Origin: Eubacteriales bacterium
GTDB lineage: Bacteria; Bacillota; Clostridia; Lachnospirales; Lachnospiraceae
Assembly: GCA_030536575.1 (NCBI GenBank)
Contig: JAUNPS010000001.1
Location: forward strand, 62,001 to 126,000
DNA: 64,000 bases
Direction of reading: 5' to 3'
Shown: positions 35,182 to 43,721 of the stretch, one piece after another
Layout of the letters: the number at the start of each line of letters is the position of its first letter
Position numbering within the stretch: position 1 is the stretch's first letter
Notes under the pieces: generated by a model
The model's input: only the letters and a program-made list of their open reading frames with translations
What the model was told of the DNA's origin: nothing
The model's database searches: none
Program-made: the position numbers and the translations under genes

Positions 35182-35712
35182 ATGAAAGAGAAATCGTCGA
35201 TTATTATCATGAGTCTTGCGGAAATCCTTGTCGGAATTCTGCTGTTGGTAAACCCGGTAGGCCTGACCACCTGGATTCTTATGGCTTTTGGAATCGGGCT
35301 GATTTTATTTGGTGCATACAATATCATTCAGTATTTCCGTCTGCCCGCAGGCGAAGCGGCTATGAAAAAGTCCCTTGCTGCCGGGATTCTGGCGGTTCTG
35401 ATCGGACTTTGGTTCGTCCTGCGCAATGACTGGCTTATCGCACTCTTCCCGCTGCTGACGACGCTTTATGGGGTCGGGGTTCTGGTGAACGGTGTTTTGA
35501 AGATTCAGTGGGCGGCGGATATGGTTCGGCTGAAGAGAGGACAGTGGGTGTGGATGGCACTGTCGGCGGCGGTGACGCTGATTTGTGCGGCGGTGATACT
35601 GGCGCATCCGTTTTCTACGACGGCGGCGCTGTGGATCTTTATTGGGATTTCGATGATTGTGGAAGCGGTGATTGATATTATGGTGGTTCTTTTTAAGAAA
35701 GGCAAGAAATAA
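35182..35712 (+). CDS. HdeD/DUF308-family membrane protein
   Basis: A 176-residue protein with six short transmembrane segments arranged as repeated helix pairs, the DUF308/HdeD pattern (GILLLVNPVGLTTWILMAFGIGLILFG, later IAALVILAHP-like segments). HdeD is linked to acid resistance in Escherichia; in Gram-positives the role is not defined. AAGGGAGG lies eight bases before the ATG. Regulated, by inference, by the divergent TetR protein. Confidence 0.85.
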   Translation: MKEKSSIIIMSLAEILVGILLLVNPVGLTTWILMAFGIGLILFGAYNIIQYFRLPAGEAAMKKSLAAGILAVLIGLWFVLRNDWLIALFPLLTTLYGVGVLVNGVLKIQWAADMVRLKRGQWVWMALSAAVTLICAAVILAHPFSTTAALWIFIGISMIVEAVIDIMVVLFKKGKK

Positions 35713-35759
35713 GATTTATACAAATTTATATTTTGCAATATCCTTCTAAAATGATTCTC

Positions 35760-35788
35760 TTGCAAAATACAAAATAATATGTTATACT
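35760..35788 (+). promoter_or_regulatory. Toxin mRNA promoter
   Basis: TTGCAA at 35760-35765, 17-bp spacer, TATACT at 35783-35788. The mRNA would begin near 35795 with a leader of about 80 nt. Confidence 0.7.
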
Positions 35789-35803
35789 ACTTAACGGAAA
35801 GTC

Positions 35804-36048
35804 AAAGTACAAAAAGGCGGCCTACCCTCCTGTTTCGGAGGGGCGAACCCTCCAGACATAGAAAGGAGGGTGATGCCAATGTATGTTACATATTCGGATC
35901 TAATCCAGATAGGTATCTTATTGGTAGCCCTTGTCAGTCTCTTTTATGAGATTTACAAGGGAAAAAAGTAGCCGCCACTACCGCAACTAGTGACGGCTCA
36001 CCTCGTCTGAGGTTGTAACCCGTTAACGCAGGGTAGGCCATGTACTTT
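35804..36048 (+). other. Long-range pairing and SD-sequestering structure of the toxin mRNA
   Basis: AAAGTACA (35804-35811) and GGCCTACCCT (35819-35828) near the 5' end are exactly complementary to TGTACTTT (36041-36048) and AGGGTAGGCC (36030-36039) near the 3' end. The leader also holds two CCCTCC and two GGAGGG blocks, the last GGAGGG being the ribosome binding site itself, so folding can hide it. This is the layout of type I toxin mRNAs that are kept silent until 3' processing. Confidence 0.75.
35873..35971 (+). CDS. Type I toxin, small holin-like membrane peptide
   Basis: A 32-residue peptide: short polar start, one transmembrane helix (DLIQIGILLVALVSLFYEIY, residues 9-28) and a lysine-rich tail ending KGKK. 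This is the pattern of the putative holin-like toxin family (Fst/TxpA/BsrG-like). AAAGGAGGGTG ends directly at the ATG at 35873; the Met at residue 3 (35879) has better spacing. The gene sits in a cassette with its own promoter, a sequestered ribosome binding site and a convergent antisense RNA. It would depolarise or damage the membrane when released from control. Confidence 0.85.
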   Translation: MPMYVTYSDLIQIGILLVALVSLFYEIYKGKK

Positions 36049-36063
36049 TGGCTTTCCCTTTGT
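35961..36063 (-). ncRNA. Predicted antisense RNA antitoxin
   Basis: About 100 nt, from a minus-strand promoter at 36070-36098 to a terminator in which GCCGTCACTA pairs with TAGTGGCGGC and is followed by TACTTTTTT (35997-35961). It is complementary to the whole 3' untranslated region of the toxin mRNA and touches the last toxin codons, as RatA does with txpA and SR4 with bsrG. Ends are inferred from the promoter and terminator. Confidence 0.72.
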
Positions 36064-36069
36064 ATTTTT

Positions 36070-36098
36070 ACTATATCACATCTTGCACCAGGATGCAA
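36070..36098 (-). promoter_or_regulatory. Antitoxin RNA promoter
   Basis: Minus-strand TTGCAT (36098-36093), 17-bp spacer, TATAGT (36075-36070). Confidence 0.7.
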
Positions 36099-36124
36099 GA
36101 GGGAAATCCGAGAATTTTCATTCC

Positions 36125-37147
36125 CTACCGCACAATTCCCAACATCGCCTTCACATTCCCATAAGGCGTCTCCGTCCCCATCGCACACCCCGGCCCCAAA
36201 ATCACCCCCGTCTGCCTCTTTCCTCCAACAATCCCCAGCATCCTTCCCGTCTCCTCCCTCACCTGCTCCTCCGTCCCCTGAAACAGCGTAAGCGGCGAAA
36301 TCTGCCCCAAAATCACCTGCCTGCCCTTCATCCCCGGAAACACCTCCGCCAAATCCGTCTTCTGGTCAATCTCCAGAATATCCGCCTCCGCAAGCATCAT
36401 CCGGTCAATGATCCGCGTCGCATTCCCACAGATATGCAGCGCCAGCGTCCCACCCAGCCCATGCACATACCGCGCTACCTGTCTCTCAAACGGCATCGCA
36501 AACTTCTCATAAAGCGCCGGCGAAAGCACATCCGGCCCCGCCGTACTGTCCCCCAGCGACGTCCCATGCGCCCCAGCCTCCAAAAGCGCTCTGCAGTAAA
36601 TCTTCTCCGCCTCCACGCATGCCTGCAGCAGCTCAAAAATCTCCTCCTCGCACTCCTCATCCAGCAGATCCTCCAGAAGCCGGTTCATCCCATAAATCTG
36701 CGCCGCCAGGCTAAATGGCCCCTGATCCCCGCGTCCCATAAGAAAAACGGAATCTCCCAGCTCCCTTTTCAGAATCCGAACCGTTTCCAGATTCGCCCGG
36801 ACAAGCGGCGATTCCAGAATCCGTTCATCCGGCTTGAGCTTTCGGACATCCTTCAGCGAATCGATGGCCGCCCCATGCGCCACCGGGCAATCCTTTTCCC
36901 GGTAAATCCCCCCACACCCCATCGCCTCCGCCAGCGCCGCCGTCCCGTTCTCGATCAGCAGCATATCCTGCCCGAACTCCCGCAGCAGGCGCATCTGCGC
37001 CTTCGCCATCCCCTCCGCATCCAGCACAAACTCTGAAAACGGCTCTCCGGACTCCTTCGCACACATCATGAAATTGTGCAGATCCGTCGGAATCCGGTCA
37101 ACCTGCTGAAAATGCATGGCTGCCATACACCTTTCATACGAATTCAT
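36125..37147 (-). CDS. Uroporphyrinogen decarboxylase-family (MtaA/CmuA-like) protein
   Basis: A 340-residue TIM-barrel protein of the UroD superfamily: N-terminal RCMAAMHFQQVDRIPTD, later GTSLGDSTAGPDVLSP, HICGN and LGQISPLTLFQGT. The HxCGN motif is the zinc/thiol-activating site of the methyltransferase branch (MtaA, CmuA), not of haem-pathway UroD, so a corrinoid- or thiol-linked methyl transfer is more likely than decarboxylation. It overlaps the GH13 gene by 14 bp and is last in the sugar operon, an unusual partner. GGAGGGA precedes the ATG. Confidence 0.8.
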   Translation of the reverse strand: MNSYERCMAAMHFQQVDRIPTDLHNFMMCAKESGEPFSEFVLDAEGMAKAQMRLLREFGQDMLLIENGTAALAEAMGCGGIYREKDCPVAHGAAIDSLKDVRKLKPDERILESPLVRANLETVRILKRELGDSVFLMGRGDQGPFSLAAQIYGMNRLLEDLLDEECEEEIFELLQACVEAEKIYCRALLEAGAHGTSLGDSTAGPDVLSPALYEKFAMPFERQVARYVHGLGGTLALHICGNATRIIDRMMLAEADILEIDQKTDLAEVFPGMKGRQVILGQISPLTLFQGTEEQVREETGRMLGIVGGKRQTGVILGPGCAMGTETPYGNVKAMLGIVR

Positions 37148-38897
37148 CTTCCGTCCCTCCCCATTCCAATAAAATCACCAGCAATCCACCTTCCGCATGC
37201 TTATCCGGCCCGATTTTCCACATTTTTGCATCCAAATCACAGAGAGATTCCACACCGGCCTTTGCCGCCCCAAACAATACCTCGTACCGCACCTTTTCCA
37301 AATTTCCGGCCAGCGCCTCCGAAAACGAAATGCAAAGCCCGGCCGCTTCCTCCGTTTCCGGATTCGCCGCCACCAAAACCGCCCGCCTTTCTCCCAGGTA
37401 CAGATAAGGTCTTGGCAAAATTTTCTCCGAATGATACGAAAGCGCCCTGACCTTTGGATTCTTTTCACACTCCATCTTCATCGGGCGGATCAAATGCGGA
37501 AACTGCTTTCGGATATCCAGCATTTTCCGGCAGTCCTGAAGCATTTCCCTCTTCGGCTGCTCCTCCAGCTGCTCCCACTGAATCCAGCTTCCGTACAGCC
37601 ATTTTCCTTTTCCCGGCTCCTCTTTTCCATATAAATCCGCCGCATGCCAGGGAATCGGGACATAATCCGCATCAAATTCCTCCCCGGCCATAAAAATCGG
37701 AACTCCCGGCGCAAGCAGACAGCCATATCCCAGAAAATGACGGCTGCCCCTGGCGGCATACCCCGCTTCCTCCGTCCGGCTTCCAACCCATCCGTTATCA
37801 TGACAGCTCAATTGAATGGACACATACTGCCCGGCCTGCTGCCGATATGGAAACGAAACCCTCATCGAAGACTCCTTCCGTTCCACTTCCACATAAAAAT
37901 CCGGCGTCATCGTATTCTCCCGGTTACTGTGCCAATGCCACCCCTGCTCATCATAAATGACCACATCCGCAACCGTTTTCTCCGGCCTGACATTTTCCAG
38001 ACGCACGACCTTCCGCTCCTCACTATACGCCTCCCTCTGCAAAGTCTCCGTCCCTTCTTCACATACCTGAAGGCCGTCCCCATTATGCTCCGCATCTGCC
38101 GGCATTTCCCAGGAAACCTGCACCTCGCCATCCGCATAATGAATCTCATAATGATACCGCTCTGTCCGCCTGGCACACACATCCGCCATGGCTCCGCCCA
38201 TATCCCACAAAAGGCGGCTCTTCGGAAAACGCCTGTGATTATCGCTCAGGCGAAGCCCTCCCTGCAATACATCGGAAACCCCTGTAATCCCCGGCCCGGT
38301 TTCCAGCATAATCAGAATCTCATGCCCGGCCTCCCGGCACCGCCTGCGGATTTCCACCCACAGATCATTCCGGTAATGCGCCACATCCAGCCGATACCCA
38401 TCAATGCCAAATTCCGTCACGTAACGCACCCACAGGTTCACCCACCACGCATCCAAATCGGGATGTTCCCCATACCAGTCATAATCCGTCATCCCCCAGG
38501 AACCGCCCCGGAACCAGTCCGGATGCTCCTGCACCAGCGGGCTGTCCGACATGACGCCATGGGTGATCACATCCAGAAACACCCGAATCCCTTTTTCATG
38601 GGCGCGCCGGATCATCGAGCGGAAAGTTTCCTCCGTCCCCAGGCTCGGATCCAGAATTTCCGGATCAATGCAGGCATATTCCGTCCAGATATTGTAAAAA
38701 TGCTTCGGGTCGCAAAGCTGATGGCCGGTCAGCCAAATACCCGTAATCCCAAGTTCCGCCAGATATTCCATTTTCTCTTCCAGAGAACGAAACGTCCCGC
38801 TCTCCGGCCCTTCCGGCGAGGTAAATCCCTTTGCCGCGATCTCATAAACCACTAAATTCTCCAGGAATTCCGGAGATCCAACCATGTTCTGTCCCAT
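37134..38897 (-). CDS. GH13-family alpha-amylase-like glycosidase
   Basis: A 587-residue intracellular enzyme without signal peptide. The GH13 barrel is recognised from GITGIWLTGHQL, FLDVITHGV, GIDGYRLDVAHYRND (nucleophile Asp), ILIMLETGPG (general acid Glu) and LSCHDNGW (third Asp). A beta-rich insert is found between the acid and the third Asp, and a beta-sandwich end. It lies 10 bp after the permease genes and probably hydrolyses or phosphorolyses the imported oligosaccharide. Sucrose phosphorylase-type and cyclomaltodextrinase-type activities cannot be told apart by eye. Confidence 0.87.
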   Translation of the reverse strand: MGQNMVGSPEFLENLVVYEIAAKGFTSPEGPESGTFRSLEEKMEYLAELGITGIWLTGHQLCDPKHFYNIWTEYACIDPEILDPSLGTEETFRSMIRRAHEKGIRVFLDVITHGVMSDSPLVQEHPDWFRGGSWGMTDYDWYGEHPDLDAWWVNLWVRYVTEFGIDGYRLDVAHYRNDLWVEIRRRCREAGHEILIMLETGPGITGVSDVLQGGLRLSDNHRRFPKSRLLWDMGGAMADVCARRTERYHYEIHYADGEVQVSWEMPADAEHNGDGLQVCEEGTETLQREAYSEERKVVRLENVRPEKTVADVVIYDEQGWHWHSNRENTMTPDFYVEVERKESSMRVSFPYRQQAGQYVSIQLSCHDNGWVGSRTEEAGYAARGSRHFLGYGCLLAPGVPIFMAGEEFDADYVPIPWHAADLYGKEEPGKGKWLYGSWIQWEQLEEQPKREMLQDCRKMLDIRKQFPHLIRPMKMECEKNPKVRALSYHSEKILPRPYLYLGERRAVLVAANPETEEAAGLCISFSEALAGNLEKVRYEVLFGAAKAGVESLCDLDAKMWKIGPDKHAEGGLLVILLEWGGTEDEFV

Positions 38898-38906
38898 CTT
38901 TTCCTC

Positions 38907-39737
38907 CTATCCTTTCACCGATCCCGCAATCATACTTTCCGCCACCCGTTCCTGCAAAATCACATATAATACCAGGGTTGGTACAATGCAAAGCACCAGC
39001 GCAGCAAACATTGACGTATAATTAAAGCTGAAAGAGGATGTAAAATATTTAATCATTAACGGCATTGTCCGGTTCGACTCACTGGACGTCAGCATCATTG
39101 CAAACAAAAACTCATTCCAGGAATTGATAAACGCCAGAATCGCCGAACTGGCCATAGCCGGCTTCGCCACCGGAAGCATAATCTGGAAAAATGCCCGGAA
39201 AAATCCCGCCCCGTCCAGATACGCCGCCTCCTCCAGTTCCCTTGGAATTCCCAGAAACGCGCTCCGCATCAGCGCCAGCGTCATTGCCATCGCAAACCCC
39301 GTGTAGACCAAGATCAGCCCTGCCTTCGTATCATACAGCCCCAGGCTGCGGATCACAAAATAAATGGGCTGCACCATCGCATTCGACGGGATCAGCATCG
39401 ATGAGAGCAGCAGGAAGAACAGCAGATTCCGCCCCCGAAATTCCACACGCGCCAATACATAAGCCGCCAGAGAATAAATCAGCACCGCCAGCACCGTACT
39501 GCTCCCGGCCACGATCACCGACGTCAGAAACCGCATCGGAATATTCGCCTTTTCAATGGCAATCGCATACCCTTCCAGATACAGCGAATCCGGCAGGGAA
39601 AACGCCGACGATAAAATCTGCTTATTCGTCTTAAACGAAGAAATCAAAATCCATAAAAGCGGCGCAACGGAGATCAAAATGATGAACACCATCACAGCAT
39701 AGTCAAAAAGCGCAATCCATTTCCAGCGTTTTTTCAT
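38907..39737 (-). CDS. Carbohydrate ABC transporter permease, MalG-type
   Basis: A 276-residue permease with six transmembrane segments. The coupling EAA loop is EEAAYLDGAGFFRAFFQIMLP around residues 165-185. It pairs with the adjacent MalF-type permease. AGGAGGGAG precedes the ATG. No ATPase gene is in the cluster, so a shared MsmK-type ATPase is expected, as is common for Firmicute sugar importers. Confidence 0.93.
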   Translation of the reverse strand: MKKRWKWIALFDYAVMVFIILISVAPLLWILISSFKTNKQILSSAFSLPDSLYLEGYAIAIEKANIPMRFLTSVIVAGSSTVLAVLIYSLAAYVLARVEFRGRNLLFFLLLSSMLIPSNAMVQPIYFVIRSLGLYDTKAGLILVYTGFAMAMTLALMRSAFLGIPRELEEAAYLDGAGFFRAFFQIMLPVAKPAMASSAILAFINSWNEFLFAMMLTSSESNRTMPLMIKYFTSSFSFNYTSMFAALVLCIVPTLVLYVILQERVAESMIAGSVKG

Positions 39738-39747
39738 GTTCTCCCTC

Positions 39748-40617
39748 CTAATCCGACGTGCTCATCGAAAAAATGCGGTTGCAGACTGCCATTGCGAAGA
39801 CGCCCATTAAAAGCAGCAGCATTCCCAGCGCATTCGCATAACCGTACTGATTGCTCTGGACAATTTTATCCAGCATCATTACGGAAATCGTCATCGTCGA
39901 AGAGCCTGGCCCGCCGTTCGTCGTCATATAAATGCTCTCAAATTCTTTGAACACCGACGTAATCGCGATAATCGCCCCGGTTCCGATAATGCGTTTCAAA
40001 AGCGGCAGATAAATATAAAAATCAATCTGCAGGGGCGACGCCCCGTCCACTTTTGCCGATTCCTCGATTTCCGAAGAAATGGAGAAAATTTCCGACAAGG
40101 TAATCAGCATGATCAGGGCCGCATACCACAGCCAGATATTGGTTACGCTCAGAAATGCCGTATCCGCGTCCGCCAGCCAGTTCCGGCAGTATTGTTCCAG
40201 TCCGATGAACCGCAGAAAGGTGTTGAGAAGCCCGACGTCCACCTTATAAATGAACACAAACATCAGGGAAATCGCCGCCCTGGAAATCACATTGGGCACC
40301 ATAAAAGCAGCCCGTACAAACCGCCAGCCCTTCCGTTTTCGCTTCAGTACCAGAGCCGTCAGGACACCGAAAGGAACGTGAATCACAATCGCCAGCAGCG
40401 CCCAGACCAGCGTATGGCGCAGCGCCGCATGAAACACCGGATCCTGGAAAATCCGCACATAATTACGCAGTCCAATAAATTTCATCGGCGTCATCCCATT
40501 CCACTTTGTGAAACTGGATACCGCTCCAAGAACCATTGGCCCCAAATATACCAGGACAAACACGATAACGGCTGGCAGCAGGAACAGAAAAACCCAAATC
40601 TTTTTTGTTTTTTGCAT
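39748..40617 (-). CDS. Carbohydrate ABC transporter permease, MalF-type
   Basis: A 289-residue permease with six transmembrane segments and the EAA loop EESAKVDGASPLQIDFYIYLP. The start at 40617 (MQKTKKIW) has AGGAGG seven bases upstream; readings reaching 40836 would overlap the binding-protein gene. Second gene of the sugar operon. Confidence 0.93.
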   Translation of the reverse strand: MQKTKKIWVFLFLLPAVIVFVLVYLGPMVLGAVSSFTKWNGMTPMKFIGLRNYVRIFQDPVFHAALRHTLVWALLAIVIHVPFGVLTALVLKRKRKGWRFVRAAFMVPNVISRAAISLMFVFIYKVDVGLLNTFLRFIGLEQYCRNWLADADTAFLSVTNIWLWYAALIMLITLSEIFSISSEIEESAKVDGASPLQIDFYIYLPLLKRIIGTGAIIAITSVFKEFESIYMTTNGGPGSSTMTISVMMLDKIVQSNQYGYANALGMLLLLMGVFAMAVCNRIFSMSTSD

Positions 40618-40669
40618 ACCTTTTCCTCCTGTCAGAAGGGGACGCCGCAGATTCGGCGCCCCGTCTTTC

Positions 40670-41974
40670 TTATTCGATATCTTCCCGGTACTGGGCTGCG
40701 CCTGCATCCAGCATTTCGATAAAGGCGTCCAGGGTCGTGCTGCCATTGACCAAATTGGGGATTTCTCTTCCGAAAATGTCGTTCTGCGCCACCGGATCCC
40801 ACTTATTCTGATAACTTGGGAAAATGATTTCCACATTTTTCGCGCATTCCGCGTATTCCTGCATGGTCGGAATCATCTGGTCGATATCTTCCTGGCTGAT
40901 TTCCATCGTGACGGGCATGGAACCATTGGTGATGGCCTGCTCGATCACGTATTCCGGCCGGGAAGAGAATTTCAGATATTCAATCGCTCCTTCGATTACT
41001 TCCTGGGGCTGGTCGACGGAAACTGCTTTGGCAAACGCTTCCAGAGAACCCATCATCGCATTGCCCGGATAAGGCGCATAGCCAACCTTCTCCTCAAACC
41101 CTTCCTCTGCGTAGCTGGTATCCGTCAGACTCTGCATCATCCACGGCCCATTTGCGATCATCGCCGTATCGCCTGCGAAGAAATGGTTCGAAGCCAGCGC
41201 ATAGCTGCCGCCAACCGCATCTTCCGTCGTATACTTCCGAAACAATTCCACCATCATTTCGACGGCCTCCCGAAATTCCGGCGTATCGTAACTTTCCGGG
41301 AATTGCTGCTGCATAAATTCCAGGCCGGCATCTGTCTGGGCTAAATAAGCGGTGGTAAACAGCATCGCGCACCAGGCTGTCTCGGTCGTGTGCAGGGAAA
41401 GCGGCGTAATCCCTGCCTCCACAAGCTGGTCGCAGGCTGCGAAGAATTCCTCCCAGGTCTGCGGAAATTCGCTGATCCCCGCCTGTTCGAACAGCTCTTT
41501 ATTATAATAAATGCCGCTCATCTGAATCCCGGAAGGCGGAACCAGAAACGTCCCTTTCTCCGTTTTAAAGTCCTCGATGGCCTGTGGAATCATATTCTGC
41601 ATCCATTCCTCGTCTGCTTCCATGTACGGCTCCAGGTTCACCAGCCGGTCATTTTCAATCATTAAGTCCAAAAATGCAGGCTCTGTCCCGATACTCCACA
41701 AAATAGACGGGAGGGATTCGGAGCTGTTCAGCATTTTCAGCTTAGAGCGGTAATCCTCGGCCGCACCTGCCAGTTTTTCCGCTTCAATCCGGTAGACTCC
41801 GGCGTATTCTTCATTAAATGCCTCGATAATCTTTCCGTCTGAAATTTCCATGGAGTCGTTCGTACCGGTCGTCATCAAAATCGGAATCACGACTTCGTCC
41901 GCACAGGCTGAGATGCCTGTCATCCCCATAATCATTCCCGCACACAGTACGATTGCTAACGTTCTCTTTTTCAT
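40670..41974 (-). CDS. Extracellular sugar-binding protein
   Basis: A 434-residue solute-binding protein of the MalE/UgpB type, with signal peptide MKKRTLAIVLCAGMIMGMTG and a Cys in GISACADE that fits a lipobox. Landmarks are GSYALASNHFFAGDTAMIANGPWMM and GIYYNKELFEQAGI. It captures an oligosaccharide for the two permeases downstream. The promoter region carries a minus-strand TATAAT at 42015-42010 with a poor -35, as expected for control by the adjacent AraC-type response regulator. Confidence 0.93.
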   Translation of the reverse strand: MKKRTLAIVLCAGMIMGMTGISACADEVVIPILMTTGTNDSMEISDGKIIEAFNEEYAGVYRIEAEKLAGAAEDYRSKLKMLNSSESLPSILWSIGTEPAFLDLMIENDRLVNLEPYMEADEEWMQNMIPQAIEDFKTEKGTFLVPPSGIQMSGIYYNKELFEQAGISEFPQTWEEFFAACDQLVEAGITPLSLHTTETAWCAMLFTTAYLAQTDAGLEFMQQQFPESYDTPEFREAVEMMVELFRKYTTEDAVGGSYALASNHFFAGDTAMIANGPWMMQSLTDTSYAEEGFEEKVGYAPYPGNAMMGSLEAFAKAVSVDQPQEVIEGAIEYLKFSSRPEYVIEQAITNGSMPVTMEISQEDIDQMIPTMQEYAECAKNVEIIFPSYQNKWDPVAQNDIFGREIPNLVNGSTTLDAFIEMLDAGAAQYREDIE

Positions 41975-42009
41975 TGTAAAACCCCCTTCTGTTTTGTTTT
42001 GATAAACGT

Positions 42010-42119
42010 ATTATAACAAACCGGATTTTTCATCCGATATAAATTATTAAACCTGTTTCTGCAAATAATTAAATGTCCGGATATCAGGAAATTGACACCC
42101 TATCCCCCTTTGTTATAAT
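42010..42119. promoter_or_regulatory. Divergent promoters of the sugar operon and yesN
   Basis: Rightward: TTGACA at 42092-42097, 16-bp spacer, TATAAT at 42114-42119. Leftward: TATAAT at 42015-42010 with no good -35 and an upstream CGGATGAAAAATCCG inverted repeat. The leftward promoter therefore looks activator-dependent. Confidence 0.65.
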
Positions 42120-42140
42120 GAAAGAAACGGAGGTGCTGCT

Positions 42141-43721
42141 ATGCTGAAGCTTTTCATTGTTGACGACGAACCCATCATTTTATCCGGCCTTCTGAACACG
42201 TATCCCTGGGAACGGTGGGGCTTTACCCCGGTCGGCTCTGCCACGAAAGGGCGCACGGCCCTCACCCTGATTGAAAAATTGCAGCCGGATGTGGTCATTG
42301 CCGACGTCCGTATGAAAGACATGACCGGACTGGAAGTGCTGGAACAGGCTATGGAAAACCATCCTTCCATCGTATTCATTATGATCAGCGCCTACCGGGA
42401 TTTCCAATATGCGCAAAAAGCCTGCCAGCTCGGCGCTTACTCCTATCTGTTAAAGCCCCTTGACGAAAAGGAGCTTCAGAAAACTATGCTGGAAGTGGCT
42501 GAACACATCCTGCAAAAACAGACGGATTCGGATCTTTCCGACAGTTATCACCTGTTTTTGACGAAACATTCCTATCATTATGAGCGTTCCCTGCTCCGCA
42601 GCTATGTCCAGGGCTACATGGAAACCAACGAATTTACCGACGCTTTTTCGTTTACGAATCCCGGCTGGAAGTCCTACCGGGTGGCCGCCGTAAGCCTGGG
42701 AATCGATATCAGCATGAACATCCTGAAATACCGTTCCGGCCATTATATCCTGCTGCAATATATCCAGTCCCACCGGCATGAACTGCCTTTCGGCTACGCC
42801 TTCGAGCGCCCGGACGGCGGTTTGTCCTATTTTCTTGTATTAAAACAGGGAGAGCATTTTGACCGCCGCAGTCTGGAAATTCTCTTCGAAAACTTTCAGA
42901 AGGAATTCCATCTGGGCGTCGTTTATGCCCTTTCGAAAGAGTACCCCTCCCTTCTGGACGCCCGGCAGGCGGCGGCCGAGGCGGATTTCCTGCTGAAAAT
43001 TGCCGACGATGCGGGCCTGGATCAGCTCTACCCGGAAAATGCGGCGGAAGAGCTGGCTGCAACCACGCCGTCTCCGGCCGGATATCCGGAACATTTTTCT
43101 TCTCTGATCCTGCGCTGCATTCAGTCTCAGAACTATCCGGCGGCGAAAAAGAATCTGGAAAAATTCGTTTTCGCTCTTTCCGGGAACCACAGCATTGCTT
43201 TCCAAAAAGCGTGCCTTCTGCGGCTCACCACGGAAATTTATACGACGTTCTACCAAAGTGCGCTGCTTTCGGCGTCTCTGCGGGAAAATTTTGAGGATCT
43301 GATCGATTCGTTTCCGGAGACTCCGGTGCTGAAAACGATTCCGGCTATTCATCAGTTAATCAGGGCGCTGATTCCTCCAAGTGCGCCGCCTACTGCCAAC
43401 AGCTATGTGGAAAAGGCGAAATTATACGCCCAGGAACATCTAGCCGATGAATATCTGAACATTACCACCGTTTCTGAAATGCTGTTTCTAAACCCGGTTT
43501 ATTTTGGAAAATTATTTAAGAAGGCCACCGGGAAGGGCTTTAAGGCGTATCTTCTGGAACTTCGGATCGCTTACGCCAAACGGCAGCTCACCACGACTTC
43601 GAAAAGCATTTCCGCGATCTGTCAGGAAATCGGCATTCCCAATGCATCCTATTTTTCCCAGCTTTTTAAGGCATCCGAAGGGGTGCTTCCCACGGAATAC
43701 CGAAAGGAGCGGCTGCTATGA
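42141..43721 (+). CDS. YesN-type response regulator with AraC DNA-binding domain
   Basis: A 526-residue regulator: receiver domain (residues 1-120) with acidic pair D8-D9 and phosphoacceptor D55 in IADVRM, a long middle region, and a C-terminal double helix-turn-helix AraC domain (NITTVSEMLFLNPVYFGKLFKKATGKGFKAYLLELRI). GGAGG precedes the ATG. It is followed directly by its kinase and faces the sugar operon, which it presumably activates. Confidence 0.93.
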   Translation: MLKLFIVDDEPIILSGLLNTYPWERWGFTPVGSATKGRTALTLIEKLQPDVVIADVRMKDMTGLEVLEQAMENHPSIVFIMISAYRDFQYAQKACQLGAYSYLLKPLDEKELQKTMLEVAEHILQKQTDSDLSDSYHLFLTKHSYHYERSLLRSYVQGYMETNEFTDAFSFTNPGWKSYRVAAVSLGIDISMNILKYRSGHYILLQYIQSHRHELPFGYAFERPDGGLSYFLVLKQGEHFDRRSLEILFENFQKEFHLGVVYALSKEYPSLLDARQAAAEADFLLKIADDAGLDQLYPENAAEELAATTPSPAGYPEHFSSLILRCIQSQNYPAAKKNLEKFVFALSGNHSIAFQKACLLRLTTEIYTTFYQSALLSASLRENFEDLIDSFPETPVLKTIPAIHQLIRALIPPSAPPTANSYVEKAKLYAQEHLADEYLNITTVSEMLFLNPVYFGKLFKKATGKGFKAYLLELRIAYAKRQLTTTSKSISAICQEIGIPNASYFSQLFKASEGVLPTEYRKERLL

